Positions 7,789-15,085 of a stretch of DNA of 33,233 bases are shown piece after piece; within the stretch, counting starts at the first letter, position 1; each line of letters opens with the position of its first letter. Location: the NCBI GenBank assembly GCA_964537505.1, contig CAZICK010000040.1, positions 1 to 33,233 of the forward strand, given 5' to 3'. A model generated the notes under the pieces. It saw nothing but the letters and a program-made list of their open reading frames with translations. It did not search any database and had not been told where the DNA came from. A program made the position numbers and the translations under genes. The DNA is from DAINBT01 sp036732785. GTDB taxonomy: Bacteria; Planctomycetota; Phycisphaerae; Sedimentisphaerales; SM23-30.

Positions 7789-7818
7789 TTGACAAATTCT
7801 GCACAATTATGTTACGGT
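7789..7818 (+). promoter_or_regulatory. Promoter-like pair TTGACA-N18-TACGGT
   Basis: A consensus -35 (7789-7794) is followed by TACGGT (7813-7818), giving a predicted start near 7825. The same TTACGGTA core with a consensus -35 occurs upstream of the HEAT-repeat gene (21818-21846). If active, it would begin a long untranslated transcript reaching gspE or a separate RNA. Confidence 0.35.
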
Positions 7819-7844
7819 AGGAGAGCATAATATGGGAAAATGTG

Positions 7845-7918
7845 TGCATAGGAAAGCAAAAATTCCAGTTGGGCAGTGCTGATACTGTGATCTTCGGCGG
7901 TCCCTGCATAGGAAAGCA
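7845..7918 (+). repeat. 14-bp direct repeat spaced by 60 bp
   Basis: TGCATAGGAAAGCA occurs exactly at 7845-7858 and 7905-7918, with start positions 60 bp apart. The sequences between and around the copies are unrelated, so this is not a simple tandem duplication. The second copy overlaps a possible stem arm (AGCACT). Confidence 0.6.
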
Positions 7919-8140
7919 CTACGGCCTGTTCCCAGAGACTCTCTTTATTGAAATTGGGAGCCATGTGTGTTAATTTAGAGAAGATAGGGAATATAGCGAA
8001 CTCACTTGTCGGACCAGAACCATTACCTGGCTGAAACCGTAAAAAAAAAGAGAAATAATCAGATTTCTTTGGTAACCAAAAACAATTTTGAGCGTCTTAC
8101 CTTTATAGCGTCCCACCTGTATGGCGTTTTGTTTATTGTG

Positions 8141-8183
8141 TTGCTTTATTTGTATGTGACGTTACAATACGAGTAGTCGTATT
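8141..8183 (+). promoter_or_regulatory. Candidate gspE operon promoter with overlapping dyad
   Basis: TTGCTT (8141-8146) and TACAAT (8163-8168) with a 16-base spacer form a plausible promoter about 190 bp before gspE. A perfect 7-bp dyad, AATACGA-GTAG-TCGTATT (8166-8183), covers the end of the -10 and the predicted start. It is placed where a repressor would act, although it could also form a hairpin at the 5' end of the transcript. Confidence 0.4.
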
Positions 8184-8218
8184 CCAAGCCTTGGACGGCA
8201 GGTGGGGAAGCTTGCCGT
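8184..8218 (+). other. Consecutive short hairpins in gspE leader
   Basis: CCAAG-C-CTTGG (8184-8194) is followed directly by ACGGCA (8195-8200) pairing with TGCCGT (8213-8218) around a 12-base loop containing GGTGGGG. Only two T follow, so it is unlikely to be a terminator. It probably structures the leader of the secretion operon. Confidence 0.4.
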
Positions 8219-8365
8219 TTAGTTCATGGACATAAGTTAGACACTCTAGCAAAACCCGCCTGGACCTCCGAGAACCGGAACCAAATAGGAATTATATGAG
8301 AATTTGTAGTGGGGTAAGTATTTTGTGCCAATTTTGCGTGTGCCTTCCTTTGAAGCAGGGACAAT

Positions 8366-10075
8366 ATGGTCGATTTGACTAAAACAAGACTAGGTCAGGT
8401 TCTCTGTGAGAAGTCTTATCTGGACAACAGCCAGTTAGATCAGGCATTGGGTGAGCAGAAGGTTAGCCGTCGGCGACTTGGGGAGATTCTGTTAGATTTG
8501 GGATATATAACGCAATCCCAGTTGACAGAAGCACTTGCGGTTCAGGTAGGTATAGAGCGAATAGATTTGACCGATATTTCTCTTGAGCGGCAGTTGATCG
8601 CTGTAGTACCGGCGGAACTGGTAAGCAGGCACAATATTCTGCCATTATGGCAGACGAATGGCCAACTCGGGGTAGCAATGGTCAATCCGTTTGATACGCA
8701 GGCGGTCGAGGATTTGCGTATGGTGACGGGTCTGGTGATCGCGCGTTATTATGGTCAGCCGATGGAGATGGAGCGAGCGATTCTGAAATTCTACGGCAGC
8801 AACGTAGCGCGAATGCTGGAAAACCTGGCTCCCATTGAGCATCGACAACAGGAAGAAGGTGGAAATGGAGATTACTCGCCCGCTAAGCTGCACGAGTTGG
8901 CACGAGAACCTTCGCTGGTCAACCTGGTGAATTTAATTGTTTTGGAGGCAATTGAGGCGCGGGCCAGTGATGTGCACGTTGAGCCGTTCGAACATCAGGT
9001 TAAGATCAAATACCGAATCGATGGCAGTCTGATCGAAAAATCGCCGTCACCGAAACGCCTGCAGGCGGCGATTGTCTCGCGTATAAAAATTATGGCAAAC
9101 ATGAATATCGCAGAGCGGTTTGTGCCACAGGATGGTCACATTGAGTTTCCGGGAGCCAAGAGCAAAGTGGATATTCGTGTTTCCACGGTACCGACGATAT
9201 TTGGCGAATCGGTATCGATGCGTATTCTGGATAAATCGGCATCGCTTTATAGTCTCCATGATCTGGGCATGAACCAGGCAACTCTGGAGGGGTTCACTGA
9301 GGGTTTGGCCAAGTCTCACGGGATCATCCTGGTGACAGGTCCGACCGGTAGCGGCAAGACGACGACGCTTTACGCGGCTTTGAATAAGATATATTCGCCG
9401 AGCTTGAAAATTATCACTATCGAAGATCCGGTGGAATATCGACTGGATGGCATAATTCAAATGCAGGTCAATCCGAAACGTGGGTTGACCTTTGCCACGG
9501 GACTGCGCCATATCGTACGTCAGGACCCGGATATTATCATGGTTGGTGAGATTCGAGATCGGGAGACGGCGGATATTGCGATCCGCTCGGCGATGACGGG
9601 GCATCTTGTTTTTTCGACGCTGCACACCAACGACGCGGCCGGGGCCGTCACCAGATTGATCGATATGGGTGTGGAACCGTTTCTTTTAGCCAGTTCGCTG
9701 GAGGTGGTAATGGCGCAAAGGCTGGTGCGCAGAATCTGCCAATACTGCAAGGAATCATATAAACCGACCAAGACTTTGCTGAAAAGCCTGAATAATTCAG
9801 TGGAGATCGATGAGGGCGTTGAATTATATCGCGGCAAAGGGTGCAACGAATGTATGAACAGTGGTATGCGTGGCAGGACAGCTATATTCGAATTGCTGAG
9901 GATGACGAATCAATTGCGTGAAATGATCGTTTCCAAGCCCACTACGGAACAAATTGTTAAGGCGGCGCCGGCTGATCACGTGTGTTTGCGGCACAATGGA
10001 ATTGAAAAGATGCTGGCAGGTGTAACTACCGCGGAAGAAATACTTCGTGCGACTCAAGGGATAGATGATGAATAG
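8366..10075 (+). CDS. gspE: Type II secretion ATPase GspE with MshEN c-di-GMP-binding domain
   Basis: A 569-residue cytoplasmic hexameric ATPase that powers pseudopilus assembly. The N-terminus carries two tandem 24-residue MshEN motifs: R8-L-G to Q31 and R37-L-G to Q60, separated by 5 residues. This is the spacing of known c-di-GMP-binding MshEN domains. The second motif is a full match (RLG, G46, L53, L57, Q60). The first has Ser17 where Gly is usual. The ATPase core has Walker A GPTGSGKTTT (325-334), the Asp box around ITIEDPVEYRL, Walker B MVGEIRDRETADIA and the His box STLHTND. A zinc-binding tetracysteine follows (C458, C461, C493, C496). A PilB-type pilus motor is the alternative, but the downstream genes favour secretion. 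AGGGA at 8357 provides the ribosome site. Confidence 0.93.
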   Translation: MVDLTKTRLGQVLCEKSYLDNSQLDQALGEQKVSRRRLGEILLDLGYITQSQLTEALAVQVGIERIDLTDISLERQLIAVVPAELVSRHNILPLWQTNGQLGVAMVNPFDTQAVEDLRMVTGLVIARYYGQPMEMERAILKFYGSNVARMLENLAPIEHRQQEEGGNGDYSPAKLHELAREPSLVNLVNLIVLEAIEARASDVHVEPFEHQVKIKYRIDGSLIEKSPSPKRLQAAIVSRIKIMANMNIAERFVPQDGHIEFPGAKSKVDIRVSTVPTIFGESVSMRILDKSASLYSLHDLGMNQATLEGFTEGLAKSHGIILVTGPTGSGKTTTLYAALNKIYSPSLKIITIEDPVEYRLDGIIQMQVNPKRGLTFATGLRHIVRQDPDIIMVGEIRDRETADIAIRSAMTGHLVFSTLHTNDAAGAVTRLIDMGVEPFLLASSLEVVMAQRLVRRICQYCKESYKPTKTLLKSLNNSVEIDEGVELYRGKGCNECMNSGMRGRTAIFELLRMTNQLREMIVSKPTTEQIVKAAPADHVCLRHNGIEKMLAGVTTAEEILRATQGIDDE

Positions 10076-10141
10076 CGGCCGATTGTGAGTGGTCAGTGAA
10101 ATCGCAAGCCGGGGAGGAACTGTAAGGAAGGTGGTTGATTT

Positions 10142-11392
10142 GTGGGACAGTTTGAATATCAGGCAGTGGACGAAGCAGGGGGTCGGATCAGCGGTACGGT
10201 GGTGGCGGCGGATCGTCGGTCGGCAGTGTCTAGCCTGGCTAAAAAGGGTCAGTTTGTAACCAATCTGTCGCCCAGGAAACAGGGGCGGAAAGAAAACGGC
10301 GTCGATTTAACCGCATCAGAGCATACCAAACAGTTACGAATCAGAACCGGCAGGGTCAGCAGTAAAGATATGGTGGCAATGACAGGGCAGTTGAGCGCGG
10401 CGGTGCAGGCCGGTCTGCCGTTGTTGGACTGCCTGCGAGTCATCGAAAAGCAAACACACAAACCGGCTATGAAATATCTGCTGGGGGAATTGTCGAATTC
10501 GGTCAGTTCGGGAAGCTCGCTTTCGGAGGCGATGAGCCAACATAAGAAAATCTTCAAGCCGTTGTACCTGGCGATGGTCCGTGTGGGGGAAACAGGCGGA
10601 ATCCTGGAACAGACCATGGGGCAACTGGCCGAATTGCTCAAGCGTGAAGAAAAGATAAAATCAGATATCAAAACGGCCTCGGCCTATCCCCTGATCGTGC
10701 TGGCGGTAGGGATAATTTCAGTAATCATCATCATCACAAAGATACTGCCGAAAATAGTAGGAGCGATAAGTGAAACCGGTGCGGTGCTTCCATGGCCTAC
10801 GAAGGTGCTGATGGGTCTGAGCGAGTTTATAGCGAGCTACTGGTTTCTAATGCTGATTGGGGTGATTCTGACGGTGGTGGTTTTGATGAAGTGGATTAGC
10901 ACACCGTCGGGCAGATTTAACTGGGACCGATTCAAACTAAAGATTCCGATTTTGGGAGCGGTGCAGCGAGCCATAGCAATAGGACGGTTTACGCGTACGC
11001 TGGGATCCTTGAGCAAAGGTGGAATTACTATTCTGGAATCGCTGCAGGTGGTGCGCGATACGCTGGGTAATGAGCTTTTGGCCCGCGAAATCGATAACGT
11101 GAAGCAAAAAGTAAAAACCGGTGAGCCTTTAGCGGAACCGCTGGAGCGGTCGGGTTATTTTCCGCCGCTGCTGGTGCAGATAGTCTCGGTTGGCGAACAA
11201 ACCGGCAAACTGGATGAGTTGCTCTTAAACGCGGCGGAAACGTTCGACAGCGAAGCGGACGCGGCGATTGCCAGGTTCATGGCGGTACTGCCGGCATTGC
11301 TGGTGCTGCTTTTGGCAGCGGTGATCGGGTTCATCGTGGCCGGGGCCTTGCTGCCGATTGTGGCTATGCAATTGGGAGCGGGTGGCGTATAG
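10142..11392 (+). CDS. gspF: Type II secretion inner-membrane platform protein GspF
   Basis: A 416-residue polytopic inner-membrane protein that couples the GspE ATPase to pseudopilin addition. The N-terminus (GQFEYQAVDEAGGRISGTVVAADRRSAV) is the usual small domain. Two T2SSF domains follow: about 70-195, with the signature LLDCLRVIE and MVRVGETGGILEQTM, and about 275-400, with IGRFTRTLGSLSKGGITILESL and IVSVGEQTGKLDELL. Hydrophobic segments lie near 185-210, 235-257 and 385-410. The start is GTG, preceded by AAGGAAGG. It follows gspE by 66 bp in the same operon. Length and domain order are normal. Confidence 0.93.
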   Translation: MGQFEYQAVDEAGGRISGTVVAADRRSAVSSLAKKGQFVTNLSPRKQGRKENGVDLTASEHTKQLRIRTGRVSSKDMVAMTGQLSAAVQAGLPLLDCLRVIEKQTHKPAMKYLLGELSNSVSSGSSLSEAMSQHKKIFKPLYLAMVRVGETGGILEQTMGQLAELLKREEKIKSDIKTASAYPLIVLAVGIISVIIIITKILPKIVGAISETGAVLPWPTKVLMGLSEFIASYWFLMLIGVILTVVVLMKWISTPSGRFNWDRFKLKIPILGAVQRAIAIGRFTRTLGSLSKGGITILESLQVVRDTLGNELLAREIDNVKQKVKTGEPLAEPLERSGYFPPLLVQIVSVGEQTGKLDELLLNAAETFDSEADAAIARFMAVLPALLVLLLAAVIGFIVAGALLPIVAMQLGAGGV

Positions 11393-11448
11393 CAAGGCGA
11401 AAAAAACAAATAAAGCAAAAGCAGAGTTTTATAAAGGAAGTGATAAGA

Positions 11449-11877
11449 ATGAAACGTAATCGCAAAGAAAAAGGGTTTACGCTGGTGGAATTGTTAGTGG
11501 TGGTATTGATCATCGGGATGCTCGCATGGTATGTAGCGCCGAGAGTTTTCACGGGACTAGGCAAAGCTCAGAAAGACATTGCCAGAAGCAAAATGGCAAT
11601 TATCGAAAACGCGCTGGGAAGGTTTCGTCTGAATTGCGGCAGGTTTCCAACGGAAGATGAAGGTCTGGAAGCACTGCTCACCAGGCCGGATGATATAGAA
11701 GATGAAAAATGGGATAGCCCTTACCTGAAAAGGAGCGAAGTGCTCGATCCATGGGATCATCCATATATTTACGTGGAAGAAGGGGCAGTCAACCAAGGCA
11801 GTTTTGATTTGATCAGCTATGGGGCTGACGGTGAGCAGGGCGGTGAGGGCGATAATGCCGACATTTATAATGAGTAG
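11449..11877 (+). CDS. gspG: Type II secretion major pseudopilin GspG
   Basis: A 142-residue major pseudopilin that forms the periplasmic piston. An upstream in-frame GTG at 11440 overlaps AAGGAAG (11434-11440); using the ATG at 11449 leaves that ribosome site 8 bases away. The prepilin cleavage site is KG|FTLVE, with Gly9 and the conserved Glu14 at mature position 5, then a hydrophobic helix. The GspG body is recognisable (ALGRFRLNCGRFPTEDEGLEALL, SPYLKR, LDPWDHPYIYV, FDLISYGADGEQGGEGDNADI), including the Ca-binding loop region near the C-terminus. Processing requires a GspO/PilD peptidase, which is not in this window. Confidence 0.95.
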   Translation: MKRNRKEKGFTLVELLVVVLIIGMLAWYVAPRVFTGLGKAQKDIARSKMAIIENALGRFRLNCGRFPTEDEGLEALLTRPDDIEDEKWDSPYLKRSEVLDPWDHPYIYVEEGAVNQGSFDLISYGADGEQGGEGDNADIYNE

Positions 11878-11885
11878 ATGAGTGG

Positions 11886-12470
11886 ATGAGTATGGGAGTT
11901 TGTGGTAAACGACAGCATAATGGGTTTACACTGGTAGAACTGTTGGTAGTGGTCTCGTTGATAGCACTGCTGACGGGAGCAGTAGGCGGGGTGTATCTGG
12001 GCACATATAAAAAACGGATAATAGAAAAGGCGGCACGTGAAATGCTGCTGACAGCGAAATATGCCAGGATAGTCGCTATTCAACGACAACAAAGTTGCAA
12101 ACTGCAATTTGATCGAGAAAATAACCGGTTCTGGCTGGCTGTCGATGCTCCGGGTGAGTTGACCGGCCAGACGGAAGAAACCGTTATAAAAGACGTGTAC
12201 AGCAAACCCGTTGAATTTGAGGGAAGCGTAAGGTTTGAAAATATTATGATACGGCTGGGAGGCGCAGCCGGTGAGGACGGATGGCAGGAAGATAGCGAGC
12301 AGGCAGAAATAGTTTTTACCGCTGTGGGCACGGCAGATGCCGCGGCGGTGACCATCGGTGACGGTAAGAGTCGCTATACCCTGATAATCTCGGCGGCAAC
12401 GGGAAAAGCAAAACTCGAGTTCGGCGAGCCGGACGAAACATGGAACGAATTGATCGACCTGGATGAATGA
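11886..12470 (+). CDS. gspH: Type II secretion minor pseudopilin, GspH-like
   Basis: A 194-residue pseudopilin with short leader, cleavage site NG|FTLVE (Gly13, Glu18) and a hydrophobic N-terminal helix. Its body (AREMLLTAKYARIVAIQRQQSCKLQFDRENNRFWL) fits the GspH/FimT type, in which the helix is followed by a long beta sheet. It lies 8 bp after gspG and overlaps the next gene by 4 bp, so translation is probably coupled. The name rests on the pilin motif, size and position between G and I. Confidence 0.8.
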   Translation: MSMGVCGKRQHNGFTLVELLVVVSLIALLTGAVGGVYLGTYKKRIIEKAAREMLLTAKYARIVAIQRQQSCKLQFDRENNRFWLAVDAPGELTGQTEETVIKDVYSKPVEFEGSVRFENIMIRLGGAAGEDGWQEDSEQAEIVFTAVGTADAAAVTIGDGKSRYTLIISAATGKAKLEFGEPDETWNELIDLDE

Positions 12471-12895
12471 TGGTGAAAATCACAGAAAAAAATCGCAGAG
12501 GGTTTACGTTGCTGGAGGCGCTGACGGCCAGTGTGATACTAGGTATGGCGGTGGTGACGCTGAGCGGGATAAGTACACGGTGCCTCTCACAAATCCGGCT
12601 GAATCAGCAGTATGAGCAGGCATGGCAGATTCTCGATCGTCAGCTTACGATGATAGGAGCGATGGGGATCGAAGAATTCATTATGCAGGGGACAATGGAA
12701 GGAGAAATCAACTCCGTGGCAAAAGAATCCGATGAGGCAAACGAACCGATGTACTATTGGCAGGTGCAGACCAGTAGCGAGCCAATAGACAACCTCTACA
12801 AAGTTGATATAACCGTACAATGGGTGATGGATAAAAAAGGACATACGATCTCGGCGACAACGCTTTTAGATGGACAAGCTGGTCTGGTTTTATAG
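12467..12895 (+). CDS. gspI: Type II secretion minor pseudopilin, GspI-like
   Basis: A 142-residue minor pseudopilin, expected to form the pseudopilus tip with GspJ and GspK. The leader RRG|FTLLEALTASVILGMAVV has Gly12 and Glu17, and the EALxAxxIL pattern after the cleavage site is characteristic of GspI. The ATG overlaps the end of the preceding gene (ATGATGG) by 4 bp. The C-terminal half, with YYWQVQTSSEPIDNLYKVDITVQW, is the usual GspI sheet. Confidence 0.82.
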   Translation: MMVKITEKNRRGFTLLEALTASVILGMAVVTLSGISTRCLSQIRLNQQYEQAWQILDRQLTMIGAMGIEEFIMQGTMEGEINSVAKESDEANEPMYYWQVQTSSEPIDNLYKVDITVQWVMDKKGHTISATTLLDGQAGLVL

Positions 12896-12945
12896 GTTTA
12901 TTATTGAGTGCGATTTTGCACAAGATGATTTAAGGTTCTGTTGGA

Positions 12946-13674
12946 TTGAGAATGAAAGGTTTTACATTACTGGAGATTCTTGTGGCCTCGGTGATCGGTG
13001 CGTTTGTAATGATCACGGCGACAGGAAGTTTTATGGCGGTTACGGCCAGCCGGGAAAAGATTGACGGAAATCTTACGGCGACAAGCGAAATACGGTTTGT
13101 CGCTGATATGATCCGCCGGGACCTGACCAACCTGTACCGGGACAAAGAAACAAAAAACGTTCTACTGATCGGAACGCAGCAAATCATGGGAGACGGCCCG
13201 ACGAGTGTTTTGGTGTTATATACCGTCGGGCAAACCAAGGCACGGCCAGGCAGAGCGGAAAGTGATGTTTATGAGGTGGAGTACTATCTGCATCAGAAAG
13301 AGGGAAAAACGCGGTTAATGAGAAGATTGGAACCGTATCCGTACAAAAAGGAGGAAATGGGCGGAGTTTTGTGTGCTGTCGCGGAAAATATTATCGCGTT
13401 TGAGGTAAGGTTTCTCGATGGGAAATACGGTGAATGGGTGACCGAATGGTCGGAAGAAAACAAAACGCTTCCAGAGTTGGTAGAGGTGAATCTAGTGAGT
13501 AAAGTGCCAGAGCAAAACAACATTGTGACGAATTCGTTTGTGGTGACTTACCCACGATGGCCTCAGAAAACGCAAGAAAGCAACAATGAGTCAAATGGTA
13601 ATGACAATGGTAGTAGTAGTAATGGTAATGGTAGTAATGGTAATGATAGTAATGGTAATGATAGGGCGAAGTAA
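12946..13674 (+). CDS. gspJ: Type II secretion minor pseudopilin GspJ with repetitive tail
   Basis: A 242-residue pseudopilin. TTG at 12946 is preferred over ATG at 12952: it leaves a 5-residue leader (MRMKG|FTLLE) instead of 3 and lies 10 bases from AAGG, and an in-frame stop at 12931 bars earlier starts. The hydrophobic helix and the GspJ-type body (ADMIRRDLTNLYRD, LVLYTVGQ, VYEVEYYLHQ, RLMRRLEPYP, IIAFEVRFLDGKYGEWVTEW) are clear. From about residue 213 the protein becomes an Asn/Gly/Ser tail, ending in three 5-residue units NGNGS, NGNDS and NGNDR encoded by 15-bp tandem repeats. The tail is not part of the normal fold and is probably flexible. Confidence 0.85.
   Translation: MRMKGFTLLEILVASVIGAFVMITATGSFMAVTASREKIDGNLTATSEIRFVADMIRRDLTNLYRDKETKNVLLIGTQQIMGDGPTSVLVLYTVGQTKARPGRAESDVYEVEYYLHQKEGKTRLMRRLEPYPYKKEEMGGVLCAVAENIIAFEVRFLDGKYGEWVTEWSEENKTLPELVEVNLVSKVPEQNNIVTNSFVVTYPRWPQKTQESNNESNGNDNGSSSNGNGSNGNDSNGNDRAK
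13621..13665 (+). repeat. Three tandem 15-bp repeats inside gspJ
   Basis: Units at 13621, 13636 and 13651 have consensus AATGGTAATGATAGT, differing by one base each. They are preceded by looser AATGGTAATGACAATGG and TAGTAGTAGT runs from about 13594. Because the unit is a multiple of three, changes in copy number would lengthen or shorten the tail without a frameshift. Confidence 0.85.
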
Positions 13675-13682
13675 TTTCTGTT

Positions 13683-14978
13683 ATGGCAAATGTTGTTACT
13701 AAAAATAAAGGTCATTATCGAGGGTTGGCGCTGGTGGCGGTGCTGTGGGTGGTGGTGCTGCTGACGGTTATAGTGACGGTAGTTGGTAAAACCGTACGGC
13801 TCGATTCGTATGTCAGTCAGTCAACAGCTCAGGAGGTGTGTGGCAGATGGGCGATGCGGGCGGGAGTGGAAAAAGCCATAGCACTGCTGAACGAGGATAC
13901 TAAAGCGAGCGATTGTTTGACGGATTTGTGGAGCGAAAACAACGAGGATTGCAACAACATTATTTTGGACGAGTGCATATTAGATATTAAGATCACTGAC
14001 GAGGCGGCCAAGCTCAACATAAATACCGCGACAAAAGAACAACTGATGCGATTGCCGTATATGTCGAGTGATATTGCCGATGCGATTATCGATTGGCGTG
14101 ACGAAAACGAAGAACCTGAGCAGGACGGTGCTGAAGGAGGCTATTATCTGAATCTCGACCCAGGCTATAATATTCGCAACGGACCTTTTCGTACACTGAA
14201 AGAGTTGCTGCTGGTCAGAGGCGTAACTGAAGAGTTGTTTTATGGAGAAGATACGAATTTTAATGGCAAACTCGACCGCAATGAATGTGACGGTGATGAG
14301 AGATTGCCTATCGACAATGAAGATGATGTGCTGGACAAAGGATGGATGGAATATCTGACCTGCTATTCCTATGACAAAAATGAGGACAGTCAGGGGCAGG
14401 AAAGAATTAATATCAACAGTGCGGACGAAAAAGAGCTTACCGAGTCCCTGGGAATCAGCAAGCCACACGCCAAGTGGATTGTGGAGAACCGCAAGGAGAA
14501 TTATAACAGTATCGCTGATTTGATAAATAAGGACAGCAAGAAGGAAAGCGACAAGAAGGAGGCGAAGGACGAGGATGATTCCGACAAGGTAGAGGCGGAG
14601 CCGCTCGACATGGAAACATTCTCTGGAATCGCGGACAAAATAGCAGTTAAGGGTGATGAGCGAATAGCCGGACGGATAAACATCAATACGGCATCGAGCA
14701 GGATTTTGACCGTTCTGCTGGAAGGCAATGGAGAACTGGCAGAGAATATCATTGCGTATCGGGAAGGGTCGTCAGAGATGGAAAACATTGCCGATCTGCT
14801 GAATGTGAAGGGAATGGAAGTTGAAACGTTCAAAACAATCGCGGAATATGTAACCACTCGATCAAATGTATTTACGGTGAAGTGCGAGGCACGAAGTGCG
14901 ATTGTCAAGGCGATGTATCAAAAGACAGCGGTAGTGGACAGGGGAGAAGCCCCCGGTACGATACTTTACTGGTACTAG
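13683..14978 (+). CDS. gspK: Type II secretion minor pseudopilin GspK with EF-hand-like loop
   Basis: A 431-residue pseudopilin, larger than classical GspK (about 320). The prepilin-like start YRG|LALVAVLWVVVLLTVIV lacks the Glu at mature position 5 (Ala19), as is typical of GspK, the pseudopilus cap. Three helix-hairpin-helix-like segments begin with LNINTA, ININSA and ININTA (around residues 116, 239 and 330). Residues 190-201 are a textbook 12-residue EF-hand loop: D190, N192, N194, G195, L197, D198, E201. Residues about 275-310 form a Lys/Asp/Glu-rich insertion. The gene starts 8 bp after gspJ. The structured GspK tip of enterobacterial systems also binds calcium, which fits this loop. 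Confidence 0.87.
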   Translation: MANVVTKNKGHYRGLALVAVLWVVVLLTVIVTVVGKTVRLDSYVSQSTAQEVCGRWAMRAGVEKAIALLNEDTKASDCLTDLWSENNEDCNNIILDECILDIKITDEAAKLNINTATKEQLMRLPYMSSDIADAIIDWRDENEEPEQDGAEGGYYLNLDPGYNIRNGPFRTLKELLLVRGVTEELFYGEDTNFNGKLDRNECDGDERLPIDNEDDVLDKGWMEYLTCYSYDKNEDSQGQERININSADEKELTESLGISKPHAKWIVENRKENYNSIADLINKDSKKESDKKEAKDEDDSDKVEAEPLDMETFSGIADKIAVKGDERIAGRININTASSRILTVLLEGNGELAENIIAYREGSSEMENIADLLNVKGMEVETFKTIAEYVTTRSNVFTVKCEARSAIVKAMYQKTAVVDRGEAPGTILYWY

Positions 14979-15085
14979 AGGTTCCAATTGGTTTTTGACA
15001 TATTAAATCAGGTTGAAATGAGCAGGATATTTTTTCGAAGTCATACAAACGTTAATCCGGCCCTTGCCGGCCAGGGAGCGGACCA

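Larger units (their letters stand above)
7673..8365. other. Structured 693-bp intergenic region before gspE
   Basis: This is the divergent gap between the kinase gene (-) and gspE (+). No credible gene is visible. It holds a promoter-like pair at 7789-7818, a 14-bp direct repeat at 7845 and 7905, a stem pairing AGTGCT (7875-7880) with AGCACT (7915-7920), a run of nine A at 8041-8049, a 13-bp dyad TTTGGT-A-ACCAAA at 8068-8080, and a cluster of hairpins at 8166-8218. GGA motifs are frequent between 7820 and 8015. Confidence 0.7.

Noticed and set aside
7845..7918. A CRISPR array
   Set aside because: Only two 14-bp copies exist, too short for CRISPR repeats, and no cas gene is present.
7820..8050. 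A c-di-GMP riboswitch or 6S RNA in the region before gspE
   Set aside because: The conserved core of the GEMM class and the bubble-hairpin layout of 6S RNA could not be matched by eye, although the region is structured.
14995..15045. A promoter in the gspK-gspL gap
   Set aside because: A perfect TTGACA is present at 14995, but no acceptable -10 lies 16-18 bases downstream. A separate transcript for gspL onward remains possible but is unsupported.
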